A program made the translations under genes and the position numbers. Below are positions 54,138-63,199 of a stretch of 64,000 nt of DNA, in pieces (positions within the stretch are counted from its first letter, which is position 1; each line of letters opens with the position of its first letter). The DNA is from Streptomyces sp. NBC_00223 (GTDB taxonomy: Bacteria; Actinomycetota; Actinomycetes; Streptomycetales; Streptomycetaceae), in contig NZ_CP108109.1 of the NCBI RefSeq assembly GCF_036199905.1, forward strand, positions 2,542,001 to 2,606,000. The letters run 5' to 3'. The notes beneath the pieces are model-generated. The model saw only the letters and a list, made by a program, of their open reading frames with translations, was not told the origin of the DNA and searched no databases.

Positions 54138-56279
54138 TCAGCAGGGAGTCTGCCGCAGGACGGCGACGCCGAAACGACCGAGCGTGATCATCCCCTCGAA
54201 CGGGTGATCGGTCAGAAGATCCTCACAACGACCCTCCGGCAGTGGGACCTTCACCGGCTCGGTGCTGTGGTTGAGCAGGAAGAGCAGATCACCACGGTGT
54301 ACGGCCTCCACTCCAGCGGGGAGTTGAGTGAGCGAAGGCCGTACACCGGCTTCGTCGGCGGCGCGGATCAGCAGGGTCCGCAGCGCCGCCGGGTCGGGGA
54401 GCGTCGACAGGTACCAGGCCCTGCCGTCGCCGTACGCGTGCCGGGTCACGGCGGGCCGCCCGTCGAGCGCGCCGCCGCTGTAACGGGCGAGCACCTGGGC
54501 ACCGCCCGTTACCAGATCCTCGGTCCACGTCTCTCCGCGGAAGTCGTCGAGGCCGGGCACCTCAGCCGCCACGGCCACCTCCTCGCCCTCCTCCAGCGGC
54601 CACCACTCGTGCACGGCCGCCAGCCCCAGGATCTCCCGCAGCCGGGCGTCCACGCCGCCCGGCCTGATCCGGTCGTCGATGTCCGCCACGCCGGTGAAGA
54701 AGCCACAGACCAGCGTCCCGCCACCGCGCGCATAGGCGGCGAGCCCGTCGAGCGCGGCGTCGGAGAGCAGATAGAGCTGCGGCAAGAGGACCAGCGGATA
54801 CGGCGTCAGATCCGCCTCAGGGGGTGCGAAGTCCGTTGTGATGCCGGCCTGCCACAGCACCTGGTGCCAGGCCCGTACGATCTCGGCCTGGTCCAGGCGC
54901 GCGGAGGGGCGGCCGTCCTGCTGGCCGGCCCACCAGGAGTGCCAGTCGAACAGGATCACCGCGGCGGCGGTCGGACGGGTGCCGCTGACGGCGGGACCGA
55001 TCCGGGCCAGGTCGGCGCCGAGCGCGCTGACCTCCTGGAAGACGCGTCCGCCCGGCCCCGAGTGCCCCAGCATCGCGGAGTGGAACTTCTCGCCGCCCTG
55101 CCGGGAGGCCCGCCACTGGAAGAAGCACACGGCGTCGGCGCCGCGGGCCACGGCCTGCAGGGACCACAGCCGCATCAGCCCCGGCGGCTTCGGCTGGTTG
55201 ACGGGCCGCCAGCTGACCGCGCCCGCGGCCTGCTCCATCAGCATCCACGGCCCGCCGCGCGCCTGCGAACGGGTGAGGTCCTGGACCAGCGCCCCGTACG
55301 CGGCGGCCTGCGGGTCCTTCGGGTCGGGGTAGACGTCGACGGAGACGACGTCCTCCCGCTCGGCCCACGCCCAGCCATCCTGGCCGATGAACAGCGGCAT
55401 GAAGTTGGTGGTCACGGGCGTGTCAGGGGTGTGCCGCACGACGATGTCGCGCTCGGCGGTGAAGCACTCCAGCAGGGCGTCGGAGGTAAAGCGGCGGAAG
55501 TCCAGCCCCAGGGCCGGGTTGCGGATGTACTGCGCCTGGCGCGGCGGCAGGATCTCCTCCCAGGAGCCGTACGCCTGGCTCCAGAAGGCCGTTCCCCAGG
55601 CGTCGTTCAGCGCGCCCAGGGTGCCGTACCGGGCGCGTAGCCAGCGCCGGAAGTGGGCGGCCGTGGTGTCGCACCAGCAGGCAGTCCCGTACTCGTTGTT
55701 GATGTGCCACATGCGCAGGGCCGGGTGGCGGGCGTACCGCGCGGCCAGATCCTCGGTGAGGGCGGCGGCGCGGGCCCGGTAGACCGGTGAGCTGGCGCAG
55801 AAGTGGTTGCGGGAGCCGTACGAGACGACCGTGCCGTCCTCGGCGCGCGGCAGTGTCTCGGGGTGAAGGGCGCCGAGCCAGGGCGGCGGTGAGGCGGTGG
55901 GGGTGGCGAGGACGGCGCCGATGCCGTGCTCGGCGAGCAGGTCCATGACGTGGTCGAGCCAGTCGAAGTCCCGGGCGCCGGGGCGCGGTTCCAGGGTCGC
56001 CCAGGAGAAGACGCCGACGGTCACGGTGTTGACGCCGGCCTCACGCATGAGCCGTACGTCCTCCCGCCAGACCTCCCGAGGCCACTGCTCGGGGTTCCAG
56101 TCCCCGCCGAAGAGCACGCGGCCCCGGGTGACGTCGTCGAGCGAAGGACCGGAGGGCAGCGGCGCGCGGGACGGCCGCTCGGCGGATGGCCGCTCGGCGA
56201 ACGGCGGCTGGGCGCACGACGGCTCGACGGATGGCGGCTCGACGGATGGCGGCTCGGCGAACGGCGGCGAGGACGGCAT
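54138..56279 (-). CDS. GH42 beta-galactosidase
   Basis: Cytoplasmic glycosidase releasing galactose (or arabinose) from imported oligosaccharides. 713 aa: a Pro/Ser/Glu repeat tail (first 45 residues), the GH42 barrel beginning FGGDWNPEQWP, acid/base E196 (HINNEYGTACWC), nucleophile E349 (LMEQAAGAVSW), trimerisation domain and C-terminal beta domain (HRGDLLFLLNHS). A CxC-type zinc site typical of GH42 is hinted at by CWCDTT. No signal peptide. It follows the two permease genes by five bases, so it is the last gene of the divergent transport operon. The repeat tail is unusual for the family. Confidence 0.9.
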   Translation of the reverse strand: MPSSPPFAEPPSVEPPSVEPSCAQPPFAERPSAERPSRAPLPSGPSLDDVTRGRVLFGGDWNPEQWPREVWREDVRLMREAGVNTVTVGVFSWATLEPRPGARDFDWLDHVMDLLAEHGIGAVLATPTASPPPWLGALHPETLPRAEDGTVVSYGSRNHFCASSPVYRARAAALTEDLAARYARHPALRMWHINNEYGTACWCDTTAAHFRRWLRARYGTLGALNDAWGTAFWSQAYGSWEEILPPRQAQYIRNPALGLDFRRFTSDALLECFTAERDIVVRHTPDTPVTTNFMPLFIGQDGWAWAEREDVVSVDVYPDPKDPQAAAYGALVQDLTRSQARGGPWMLMEQAAGAVSWRPVNQPKPPGLMRLWSLQAVARGADAVCFFQWRASRQGGEKFHSAMLGHSGPGGRVFQEVSALGADLARIGPAVSGTRPTAAAVILFDWHSWWAGQQDGRPSARLDQAEIVRAWHQVLWQAGITTDFAPPEADLTPYPLVLLPQLYLLSDAALDGLAAYARGGGTLVCGFFTGVADIDDRIRPGGVDARLREILGLAAVHEWWPLEEGEEVAVAAEVPGLDDFRGETWTEDLVTGGAQVLARYSGGALDGRPAVTRHAYGDGRAWYLSTLPDPAALRTLLIRAADEAGVRPSLTQLPAGVEAVHRGDLLFLLNHSTEPVKVPLPEGRCEDLLTDHPFEGMITLGRFGVAVLRQTPC
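56166..56270 (-). repeat. Seven 15-bp repeats encoding a pentapeptide tail
   Basis: Seven consecutive 15-base units; 56226-56240 and 56241-56255 are identical (GACGGATGGCGGCTC) and the others differ by a few bases. On the coding (minus) strand they give pentapeptides such as EPPSV, EPSCA, QPPFA and ERPSA at the N-terminus of the GH42 enzyme. Confidence 0.9.
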
Positions 56280-56284
56280 GCGAC

Positions 56285-57256
56285 TCAGCCCTTCACCGCG
56301 CCGATGAGCATCCCCTTGTGGAAATGCTTCTGCACGAAGGGCGAGAGCACCGCCACCGGGATCAGGGCCAGCATCATCACAGCCATCTGCACCGACAGGC
56401 TGGAGATCTGCCCGCTGCTGACCGCGTTGCCCATCGCGCCCGGCGGCACCTCCTGTTTGAGGACGATCTGCCGCAGGATCATCTGCAACGGGTACTTCTC
56501 GCTGTCGTTGATGTAGATGGACGCGTTGAACCACTGGCTCCAGTAGCCGACCGCGTAGAAGAGCGAGATCACGGCGATCACCGCGCGGGACAGCGGTACG
56601 ACGATCTGCAGCAGGATGCGCCACTCCCCCGCCCCGTCAATCCGTGCGCTGTCGATGAGTTCGGGTGCCACACCCATGAAGAAGGAGCGCAGCACAAGGA
56701 TGTTGAACACACTGATCGCACTGGGCAGGATCATCGCCCAGTAGCTGTCCCCGAGGCCGATCCCGGTGACCAGCAGATAGGTGGGAATCAGGCCCGCGCC
56801 GAAGAACATCGTCCCCATGAGGAGCATCAGGACGGGCCGGTGGGCGAACGAACCGCTTCGCGACAGGCCGTACGCGCACAGCACCGACACCACCATGCTC
56901 AGCGCCGTGCCGACCAGCGTCACCCCGAGGCTGACCAGGGCGGCGCGGGTGACGATGCCACCGCTGAGCAGTTCGGTGTACGACTCGAAGGTGATCGACC
57001 GCGGCCAGATCACCAGGCCCCCGGCGTCGTTGACGGTCTTGGCGTCGGACAGGCTGGTGACGACCACGACCCACAGCGGACCCAGGACGGCCAGGCACAC
57101 CCCGATCAGCGCGGCGCCCTTGAGACCTTGGCCGATCGCGGAGGGCTCCTCCTCCCAGACGGGACGGTTTCCTCCGGCCCTGTTGCCACGCGTCGGGCGG
57201 GGGTGTCCGCCCAACCGGGCCGTTCCCCCGACCGCGGTTTCCGGTACGGCTGTCAT
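56285..57256 (-). CDS. Carbohydrate ABC permease, LplC/YtcP type
   Basis: 323 aa, cytoplasmic tail of about 45 residues then six TM segments; EAA loop near LIDSARIDGAGEWRILLQIVVP. The LplC-type signature HFHKGMLIGAVKG closes the protein. ATG 57256 overlaps the stop of the LplB-type gene (ATGA). Such permeases pair with large lipoprotein receptors for oligo- and polysaccharide fragments and borrow an external ATPase; none is encoded here. Confidence 0.87.
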   Translation of the reverse strand: MTAVPETAVGGTARLGGHPRPTRGNRAGGNRPVWEEEPSAIGQGLKGAALIGVCLAVLGPLWVVVVTSLSDAKTVNDAGGLVIWPRSITFESYTELLSGGIVTRAALVSLGVTLVGTALSMVVSVLCAYGLSRSGSFAHRPVLMLLMGTMFFGAGLIPTYLLVTGIGLGDSYWAMILPSAISVFNILVLRSFFMGVAPELIDSARIDGAGEWRILLQIVVPLSRAVIAVISLFYAVGYWSQWFNASIYINDSEKYPLQMILRQIVLKQEVPPGAMGNAVSSGQISSLSVQMAVMMLALIPVAVLSPFVQKHFHKGMLIGAVKG

Positions 57257-58314
57257 CGTCTGGAGTACACCCCCTGCTCGCCCAGCATGTGGGCGACCCT
57301 GTTGGCGAGCAGCACCATCCCGACGCTGAAGACGCCCTTGAAGATTCCGGCGGCCGCCGCGTAGCCGAAGTCGCCGGACTTGAGTCCGGTGAACCAGATG
57401 TAGGTGTCGAGGATCTCGGAGGCCCCGGGGCCGACCGCGTCACGCTGCAACAGGATCTGCTCGAAGCCCGCGTTGAGCGCGTCGCCGACGCGCAGCACCA
57501 GGAGGAGAGCGATCACCGGCCGCAGGGCGGGCAGCGTGACATGCCACATGCGCCGCCAGCGGTTGGCCCCGTCGACGGCCGCGGCCTCGTACAGCTCGTG
57601 GCTGACCGCGGACAGCGCGGCCAGGAAGACGATCACACCCCAGCCGGCGTCCTTCCAGACGGCCTGGGCGGTGACCAGGAACTTGAACAGCCCCGGATTG
57701 GTCATCAGGTCGAAGCCGTTCACACCGTGCTGGCGCAGATTCTGCGCGATCAGCCCGGCGCCGCCGAACATCTGCTGGAAGACGGTGATGACCAGCACCC
57801 AGGAGAAGAAGTGCGGCAGATAGACGATGGCCTGCACCCAGGCCCTGATCCGGGCGCTCAGCACGGTGTTGAGAAGCAGCGCGAGCGCGATGGGGATCGG
57901 GAAAAAGAGTATCAACTGGGTGAAAGTGATCGTCAAAGTATTGCCGATGACCTCCCAGAACCGGTAGTCGTTGAAGAGCCGCCGGAAGTTGTCGAAACCG
58001 ACGAAGGGGCTGCCGGTGATGCCGGCGCCGTAGACGTCGTAGTCCTGGAAGGCGACCACATTCCCGAGCAGCGGAATGTAGTTGAAGATCAGCAGCAGGA
58101 CGACCGCCGGGGCGGTCATCAGCAGCAGTGTGCGGTCGCGGCGCAGGCGCTGACGGCGGGTGATGCCGCGGGCCGGCTCGGCGGGCGGTTCGGTCGCGCT
58201 CCCGGGGGCCGGGTGCGGCCGTGTCGTACGGCCGCCCCCCGCCTGGCCGCCAGAGGTCTCCGGACGCCCGCCCTCCGCCGTCTGCTCCTGCGTCGCCACG
58301 TGTTCGCTTGTCAC
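57253..58314 (-). CDS. Carbohydrate ABC permease, LplB type
   Basis: 353 aa with a long, disordered N-terminal tail (about 60 residues, Gly/Pro/Glu-rich) and six TM segments. The LplB hallmarks IFNYIPLLGNVVAFQDYDVY and the EAA loop EAAAVDGANRWRRMWHVTLP are present. GTG 58314 overlaps the binding-protein stop (GTGA). It forms the importer with the neighbouring LplC-type protein. Confidence 0.87.
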   Translation of the reverse strand: MTSEHVATQEQTAEGGRPETSGGQAGGGRTTRPHPAPGSATEPPAEPARGITRRQRLRRDRTLLLMTAPAVVLLLIFNYIPLLGNVVAFQDYDVYGAGITGSPFVGFDNFRRLFNDYRFWEVIGNTLTITFTQLILFFPIPIALALLLNTVLSARIRAWVQAIVYLPHFFSWVLVITVFQQMFGGAGLIAQNLRQHGVNGFDLMTNPGLFKFLVTAQAVWKDAGWGVIVFLAALSAVSHELYEAAAVDGANRWRRMWHVTLPALRPVIALLLVLRVGDALNAGFEQILLQRDAVGPGASEILDTYIWFTGLKSGDFGYAAAAGIFKGVFSVGMVLLANRVAHMLGEQGVYSRR

Positions 58315-59960
58315 GTACCGCTGCCGTTCTTGTCAAGGATGTCCTGGTAGAAGGCGCGAAGCTGGTCGCCTCCGTTCTTCTTCCAGGTGGTGACGGCCTC
58401 CTCGACCGCGCTGACCGACTTGCGGCCGCGGCGAATGTCCTTCTGCAGATCGTCGAAGGGGGTGTAGAGGGTGGCGAACCGGGTGGGTTCGACGATCTGC
58501 ATCCCGTAGAAGAGCGGCTTCTTGAGGAACTTCGCCTGGCGGCCCATCCACGCGGCGTAGTCCTTGACCATCTGCGGCTGGTCCGGGTGCGCGATGGCGG
58601 GCGGCGGCGCGGCGAGGAAGTAGAAGGTGGCAGGCTGCGCCTCCTGGACGCCCTGCTGGGTGAAGGCGGGGGTGCCGTTCTCCAGCTTGTAGTGGACGCC
58701 TTCGACGCCGTAGTTGACGAGCTGGAACTCCTTGGTGCCGAAGGGGGCGGCCGCGTAGTCGGCGATGGCGAGGAGTTCCTCGATCTTCTCCTTCGGGAGG
58801 TTCTTGTTGAGGAAGGTGAAGATGCCGGCCTGGTCGTCCTGCCAGAGCAGCGGGTCCCCACCTTCGGCCGCGAAGTAGTCCAGGGCCTGCATGTCGAACG
58901 ACGGGTTCTGCTTGGCCTGTTCGGAGACCATCCCGTACCAGCCGCCGGTGCCGTCGTTGTACATGATCGTCTGGCCGGAGGTGAAACGTATCTTCGCGTC
59001 GCCGTCCTTGCCCGCGTCCGCGTCGGGGTGCACCAGGCCCTGGTCGTGCAGCTTGCGGGCGAAGGCCAGGGCCTCGCGGTACTCCTGGGTCTCTATCTTG
59101 TGGACGAGCTTGCCGTCCTGGAGCTGCCAGTAGTGCGGCGCGTCGGGCAGCACTCCGAAGATCTTCTGAATGCAGACCCACAGGTCGTCGAAGGCCCATC
59201 GCTTGTGCTTGGCGTCGGTGACGGCCTTGCCGAAGGTGACCAGCTCGTCGGCGGAGCCGGGAAGGGCTGCGCCGAGCCCGTCGACGAGGTCCTTGCGGTA
59301 GAAGATCGCGTTGCCGAGTACCGGGCTCGGGTTGGGCAGACCGCGCAGCTTGCCACCGAAGATCGACATCTGCCAGGCGCCGGTGGGGATGTTCGCCAGG
59401 TTCGGGTACTTCTTGATCGCGTTGCCGGAGAGATACGGTCCCAGGTCCGCGAAACGGTGCTCGATCGCGCTGCGGATCTGTCCCTGCATGTTCCAGCCCG
59501 GAATGGTCATCACATCAGGGATGTCGCTGGAGGCGAGGACCGCGCCGATCTTGTCCTGATAGGTCGTGCCGTCCAGCGGGTCGAACTTCACGGTCGCCCC
59601 GACGGCCTGGTCGATCGCCTTGTAATAGGCGTTGCTCTTCTTAGGGACCGTTCCCCAGATCGGGGTCATGGCCTGGAAGGTGCTGCCCTTGCCCGGGGGC
59701 GTCGGCACCGAAACGGCCAGCGGGTCGGGCAGCTTGGTGAAGCCGGGGCTCGATCCGTTGACGCCGGCGACATCGGGGGTGACGAGCGTGGAGGGCACAT
59801 ACGCCGGGAGCAGTTCCTTGAGCGTGCTGCCGGTGGCGACACTGCCCGTGGTGCTGGTGCTCTTGGCGGGGGAGCAGGAGGCCAGCAGCGGGCCGGCGGC
59901 GGTGAGGGCGGCGACAGCGGTGGCCCCGCTGAGCAGCGTGCGACGGCTGGTGGCGTACAT
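58311..59960 (-). CDS. Large carbohydrate-binding lipoprotein (LplA type)
   Basis: Extracellular receptor of the importer. 549 aa, longer than the usual 430-aa sugar binding proteins, as in LplA/YtcQ proteins for large glycans. Twin-arginine signal (SRRTLLSG) ending in lipobox LLASC (C29). ATG 59960 has GGGAGG six bases upstream and gives a compact Tat signal; ATG 60026 with GAAGGG is an alternative adding 22 residues. First gene of the minus-strand operon and preceded by a LacI-type operator. Confidence 0.87.
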   Translation of the reverse strand: MYATSRRTLLSGATAVAALTAAGPLLASCSPAKSTSTTGSVATGSTLKELLPAYVPSTLVTPDVAGVNGSSPGFTKLPDPLAVSVPTPPGKGSTFQAMTPIWGTVPKKSNAYYKAIDQAVGATVKFDPLDGTTYQDKIGAVLASSDIPDVMTIPGWNMQGQIRSAIEHRFADLGPYLSGNAIKKYPNLANIPTGAWQMSIFGGKLRGLPNPSPVLGNAIFYRKDLVDGLGAALPGSADELVTFGKAVTDAKHKRWAFDDLWVCIQKIFGVLPDAPHYWQLQDGKLVHKIETQEYREALAFARKLHDQGLVHPDADAGKDGDAKIRFTSGQTIMYNDGTGGWYGMVSEQAKQNPSFDMQALDYFAAEGGDPLLWQDDQAGIFTFLNKNLPKEKIEELLAIADYAAAPFGTKEFQLVNYGVEGVHYKLENGTPAFTQQGVQEAQPATFYFLAAPPPAIAHPDQPQMVKDYAAWMGRQAKFLKKPLFYGMQIVEPTRFATLYTPFDDLQKDIRRGRKSVSAVEEAVTTWKKNGGDQLRAFYQDILDKNGSGT

Positions 59961-60059
59961 CCGGCCTCCCGCTGGTCCCGGTGCACCGGTCGCTGATCTG
60001 CCCTGCGGGGCCTGGGAGTTCGGCATTGCGTCAACCCTTCATGGCGCCGTGAATGGACG

Positions 60060-60075
60060 ATCGAAGCGCTTCGAT
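60060..60075. promoter_or_regulatory. LacI-type operator, transport-operon side
   Basis: ATCGAAGCGCTTCGAT is a perfect 16-bp palindrome with the central CG of LacI-family operators. It lies just downstream of the minus-strand promoter, where a repressor would block initiation. Its 14-bp core is identical to the site at 60230-60243. Confidence 0.75.
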
Positions 60076-60084
60076 GTTGCGATG

Positions 60085-60113
60085 AGATTAAGTGGGGGCG
60101 TCAGGGCGCGCAA
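60085..60113 (-). promoter_or_regulatory. Promoter of the transport/GH42 operon
   Basis: Minus strand -35 TTGCGC (60108-60113), 17 bases, -10 TAATCT (60085-60090). The operator at 60060-60075 covers about +3 to +20. Confidence 0.55.
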
Positions 60114-60201
60114 GGGCCGGTCGCACATTTTCATCGGAGCCGCATTCCTGGCGACGAGGCCGCCCTACACCCGACGACTTGGGTGGTTACGGACGAATCC
60201 C

Positions 60202-60230
60202 TTGACAGCGCCAAGGCGTCCGGCCAGCAT
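60202..60230 (+). promoter_or_regulatory. Promoter of the GH3 gene
   Basis: A consensus -35 TTGACA (60202-60207) and, 17 bases on, a weak -10 CAGCAT (60225-60230) that abuts the operator at 60230. The start codon is 38 bases further. Confidence 0.5.
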
Positions 60231-60243
60231 CGAAGCGCTTCGA
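60230..60243. promoter_or_regulatory. LacI-type operator, GH3 side
   Basis: TCGAAGCGCTTCGA, a perfect 14-bp palindrome identical to the core of the site 170 bases away, placed at the start point of the GH3 promoter. One repressor probably controls both divergent units. Confidence 0.75.
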
Positions 60244-60268
60244 ATGACCAGCCCAGAGAGGGTCCCGC

Positions 60269-63178
60269 GTGACCACCGACGACTTCCCGTTCCGCGACCC
60301 GCGGCTCCCCCTGGCCGCCCGTGTGGACGACCTGCTGGCGCGGCTCACCTCCGATGAACGCATCGCGATGCTGCACCAGTTCGCGCCCGCCGTGCCGCGG
60401 CTGGGCCTGGCCGCCTTCCGCACCGGGCAGGAGGCGCTGCACGGCGTGGCCTGGAGCGGGCCCGCCACCGTGTTCCCGCAGGCTGTCGGCCTCGGCGCGA
60501 CCTGGGACCCCCAACTGGTGCGCAGGGTCGGCGAGGCGACCGGGCGCGAGGTGCGGGCGATGCGGGCCCGCGACCCCCGGGTCGGACTCAACGTCTGGGC
60601 GCCCACCGTCAATCTGCTGCGCGATCCGCGCTGGGGCCGCAACGAGGAGGGCTACTCCGAGGACCCCCAGCTCACCTCCGATCTCGCCACCGCCTTCACC
60701 TCCGGTCTGCGCGGCGACCACCCGGCCCACTGGCGCACCGCGCCGATCCTCAAGCACTGGCTCGCCCACAACAACGAGACCCGCCGTGACACCACCTCCT
60801 CCTCCGTACGCCCGCGTGTCCTGCACGAATACGATCTGCGCGCCTTCCGCGGCCCGATCGAGGCGGGTACGGCGGCCGGTGTGATGCCCGCGTACAACCT
60901 GGTCAACGGCCGGCCCAACCACGTGTCCCCGTTGCTCTCCGAACACCTCCGCCGCTGGGCCCCGGAGCGCGATCTCGTCGTCTGCTCCGACGCGGGGGCG
61001 CCCTCCAACCTGGTCGACTCCGAGCACTACTTCGCCACTCACGAGGAGGCGTCGGCCGCCGCCCTGATCGCCGGAGTGGACAGCTTCACCGATCACGACC
61101 AGGACTCCTCGATCATCACCGGACGGCTGCGCCGGGCCCTCGACCAGGGCCTCGCCGACCCGGCCGACGTCGACGCGGCGGTACGGCGGCTGCTGGCGAT
61201 GCGGCTGCGGCTCGGGGAGTTCGACCCGGACGGCGGGGCGTACGGGGCCGGCGCGCCGGCCGTCGAGTCCGCGTACGACACCCCCGAACACCGCGCGCTC
61301 GCCCTGGAGGCCGCCGAGGCCGCCATCGTCCTGCTCGGCAACGACGGGCTGCTGCCGCTCGACGCCGACCGTGTGCGTACCGTCGCCGTCGTGGGGCCGC
61401 TCGCCGACGAGGTCAGGACGGACTGGTACAGCGGCTCGCTCATCCGCCGCACCTCGCCGCTGGCCGCCGTCCGGGAACGCCTCGGCGCCGACCGGGTCCT
61501 GTTCGCCGACGGCGCGGACCGGGTACGGCTGCGGACCGCCGACGGCTGGGCGCATGTGCCCGGGTCGGGGCACGACGAGCCGACGCCGAACGAGGGCTCG
61601 CTCAATCCCGCGCACACGCCGGGCCGCACCGATGTGCCTCCCCTGACCGTCGTACCGGACCGGCGGCGCGCCACCGAACTCGCCCTCACCGACTGGGGCG
61701 ACGGCCTGATCACCCTCCATGTCCCCGGCGGCCGCTATCTGACGGTCGCCCAGGACGGCCTGCTGCGGGCCGCCGCCGAACAGCCCGGCGGCTGGGTCGT
61801 CCAGGAGACCTTCCGGCTCGTCCCGCACGGTGACGCGCACCTCCTGCTGCATGTCGGGACCGGCCGTCATGTCCAGGTCTCCGCGGCGGGGCTGAAGGTT
61901 GCCGCCGAGGAGGCCGGAAGCGAGGGCGGGGCCGGCGAGGGCACGCTCTTCACCGTCGAATACGCCTCCCGCGGGGTGGACGTGGTGACGGCCGCCGCGG
62001 CGGGGGCGGACGTAGTGATCGTCGTCGCGGGAAACGACCCCCACATCAACGGCCGCGAGACCGAGGACCGCACCACCCTCGCCCTGCCGCCGGCCCAGGA
62101 CCGCCTGTGGCGCGCGGCCCTCTCCGCCAACCCCCGTACGATGCTGGCCCTGGTCTCCAGCTACCCCTACGCAGTCGGCGAGGCGAGCGACGCCCTGCCC
62201 GCCCTGCTGTGGGCCGCGCACGGCGGCCAGTCATCGGGCACGGCGCTCGCCCGGGTCCTGTTCGGCGATGTCTGCCCTTCCGGCCGGCTGCCGCAGACCT
62301 GGTACCGCGCCGACTCCGACCTGCCCGGCCTCCTCGACTACGACCTGATCACCGCGGGCGCCACCTATCTCTACTTCGACGGCGTTCCTCTCCACTCCTT
62401 CGGCCACGGCCTGTCCTACACCTCCTTCACCTACCGTGAACTGGACATCGCCGTCGGCGAGTCCACGGTGGCGGCCACCCTCACCGTCACCAACACCGGC
62501 CCGATGACCGGCACCGAGACCGTCCAGCTCTACGCCCATCCGTCCCGCCCACGCGTCCCCCGACCCCGGCGGGCCCTGGTCGACCACCGCCGGGTGCCGC
62601 TGGCGCCGGGAGAATCGGCGCGCATCACCTTCACCGTGCCGAGGGAACGGCTCGGCTTCTGGGACGTCGCCCATCAGCGCTGGACCACCGACCCTGGCGG
62701 GTACGAACTCCACGTCGGGGCCTCCAGCGCCGACATCCGCCTGGTCGGCGCCTTCGAACTGGATGGCGAGCCCCCGGCCCCGCGCCCGGTCCTGCACCGC
62801 GGCCTCGCCGCCGCCGACTTCGACACCCAGAACGGTGTCGCCCTCGTCGACCTCTCCCGCGAGCGCGGCGACGCGGTCACACCCGCCTCCCCGGACAAGC
62901 CCGGGGCGCTTGTCTTCCGTGACTGCGACTTCGGCTCGGGAGCGGTCCGCGCCTGGCTGAGGGTCGCCCTGGAGAAGGGCCCGGACCTGCCCGCCACCGT
63001 CGCCCTGCGCCTCGGCGACGGCACGGTGATCGGCACCGCCTCGGTTCCGGTGACGGGCGGCCGCTACTCCTACGCCGATGTGTCCGTGGACGGGCCCGCC
63101 CTGTCGGGCGTACGGGACCTGCACCTCACACTCAACGGCCCGGTGCGGCTGGACCGTATCGACTTCGAGCAGCGGTGA
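60269..63178 (+). CDS. GH3 family beta-glycosidase with beta-trefoil-like insertion and CBM6-like end
   Basis: 969-aa glycosidase with no signal peptide, so it acts on imported oligosaccharides. GH3 N-terminal barrel with nucleophile D241 (VVCSDAGAPSN) and KHWLAHNNE substrate loop, then the GH3 C-terminal domain. This is interrupted at about residues 430-565 by an inserted beta-rich segment with fascin/trefoil-like repeats (GRYLTVAQDGLLRAA; GRHVQVSAAGLKVAA). A fibronectin-like domain (about 725-830) and a C-terminal CBM6-like beta sandwich (about 850-969) follow. GTG 60269. Subfamily suggests beta-glucosidase or beta-xylosidase type activity; the partner GH42 points to mixed galacto/xylo-oligosaccharides, an inference. 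Confidence 0.87.
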   Translation: MTTDDFPFRDPRLPLAARVDDLLARLTSDERIAMLHQFAPAVPRLGLAAFRTGQEALHGVAWSGPATVFPQAVGLGATWDPQLVRRVGEATGREVRAMRARDPRVGLNVWAPTVNLLRDPRWGRNEEGYSEDPQLTSDLATAFTSGLRGDHPAHWRTAPILKHWLAHNNETRRDTTSSSVRPRVLHEYDLRAFRGPIEAGTAAGVMPAYNLVNGRPNHVSPLLSEHLRRWAPERDLVVCSDAGAPSNLVDSEHYFATHEEASAAALIAGVDSFTDHDQDSSIITGRLRRALDQGLADPADVDAAVRRLLAMRLRLGEFDPDGGAYGAGAPAVESAYDTPEHRALALEAAEAAIVLLGNDGLLPLDADRVRTVAVVGPLADEVRTDWYSGSLIRRTSPLAAVRERLGADRVLFADGADRVRLRTADGWAHVPGSGHDEPTPNEGSLNPAHTPGRTDVPPLTVVPDRRRATELALTDWGDGLITLHVPGGRYLTVAQDGLLRAAAEQPGGWVVQETFRLVPHGDAHLLLHVGTGRHVQVSAAGLKVAAEEAGSEGGAGEGTLFTVEYASRGVDVVTAAAAGADVVIVVAGNDPHINGRETEDRTTLALPPAQDRLWRAALSANPRTMLALVSSYPYAVGEASDALPALLWAAHGGQSSGTALARVLFGDVCPSGRLPQTWYRADSDLPGLLDYDLITAGATYLYFDGVPLHSFGHGLSYTSFTYRELDIAVGESTVAATLTVTNTGPMTGTETVQLYAHPSRPRVPRPRRALVDHRRVPLAPGESARITFTVPRERLGFWDVAHQRWTTDPGGYELHVGASSADIRLVGAFELDGEPPAPRPVLHRGLAAADFDTQNGVALVDLSRERGDAVTPASPDKPGALVFRDCDFGSGAVRAWLRVALEKGPDLPATVALRLGDGTVIGTASVPVTGGRYSYADVSVDGPALSGVRDLHLTLNGPVRLDRIDFEQR

Positions 63179-63199
63179 CGGACAGGCGTGGGGTGCGGC

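Noticed and set aside
60131..62221. 696-aa minus-strand open frame opposite the GH3 gene
   Set aside because: Runs through the divergent promoter and operator region; no recognisable protein.
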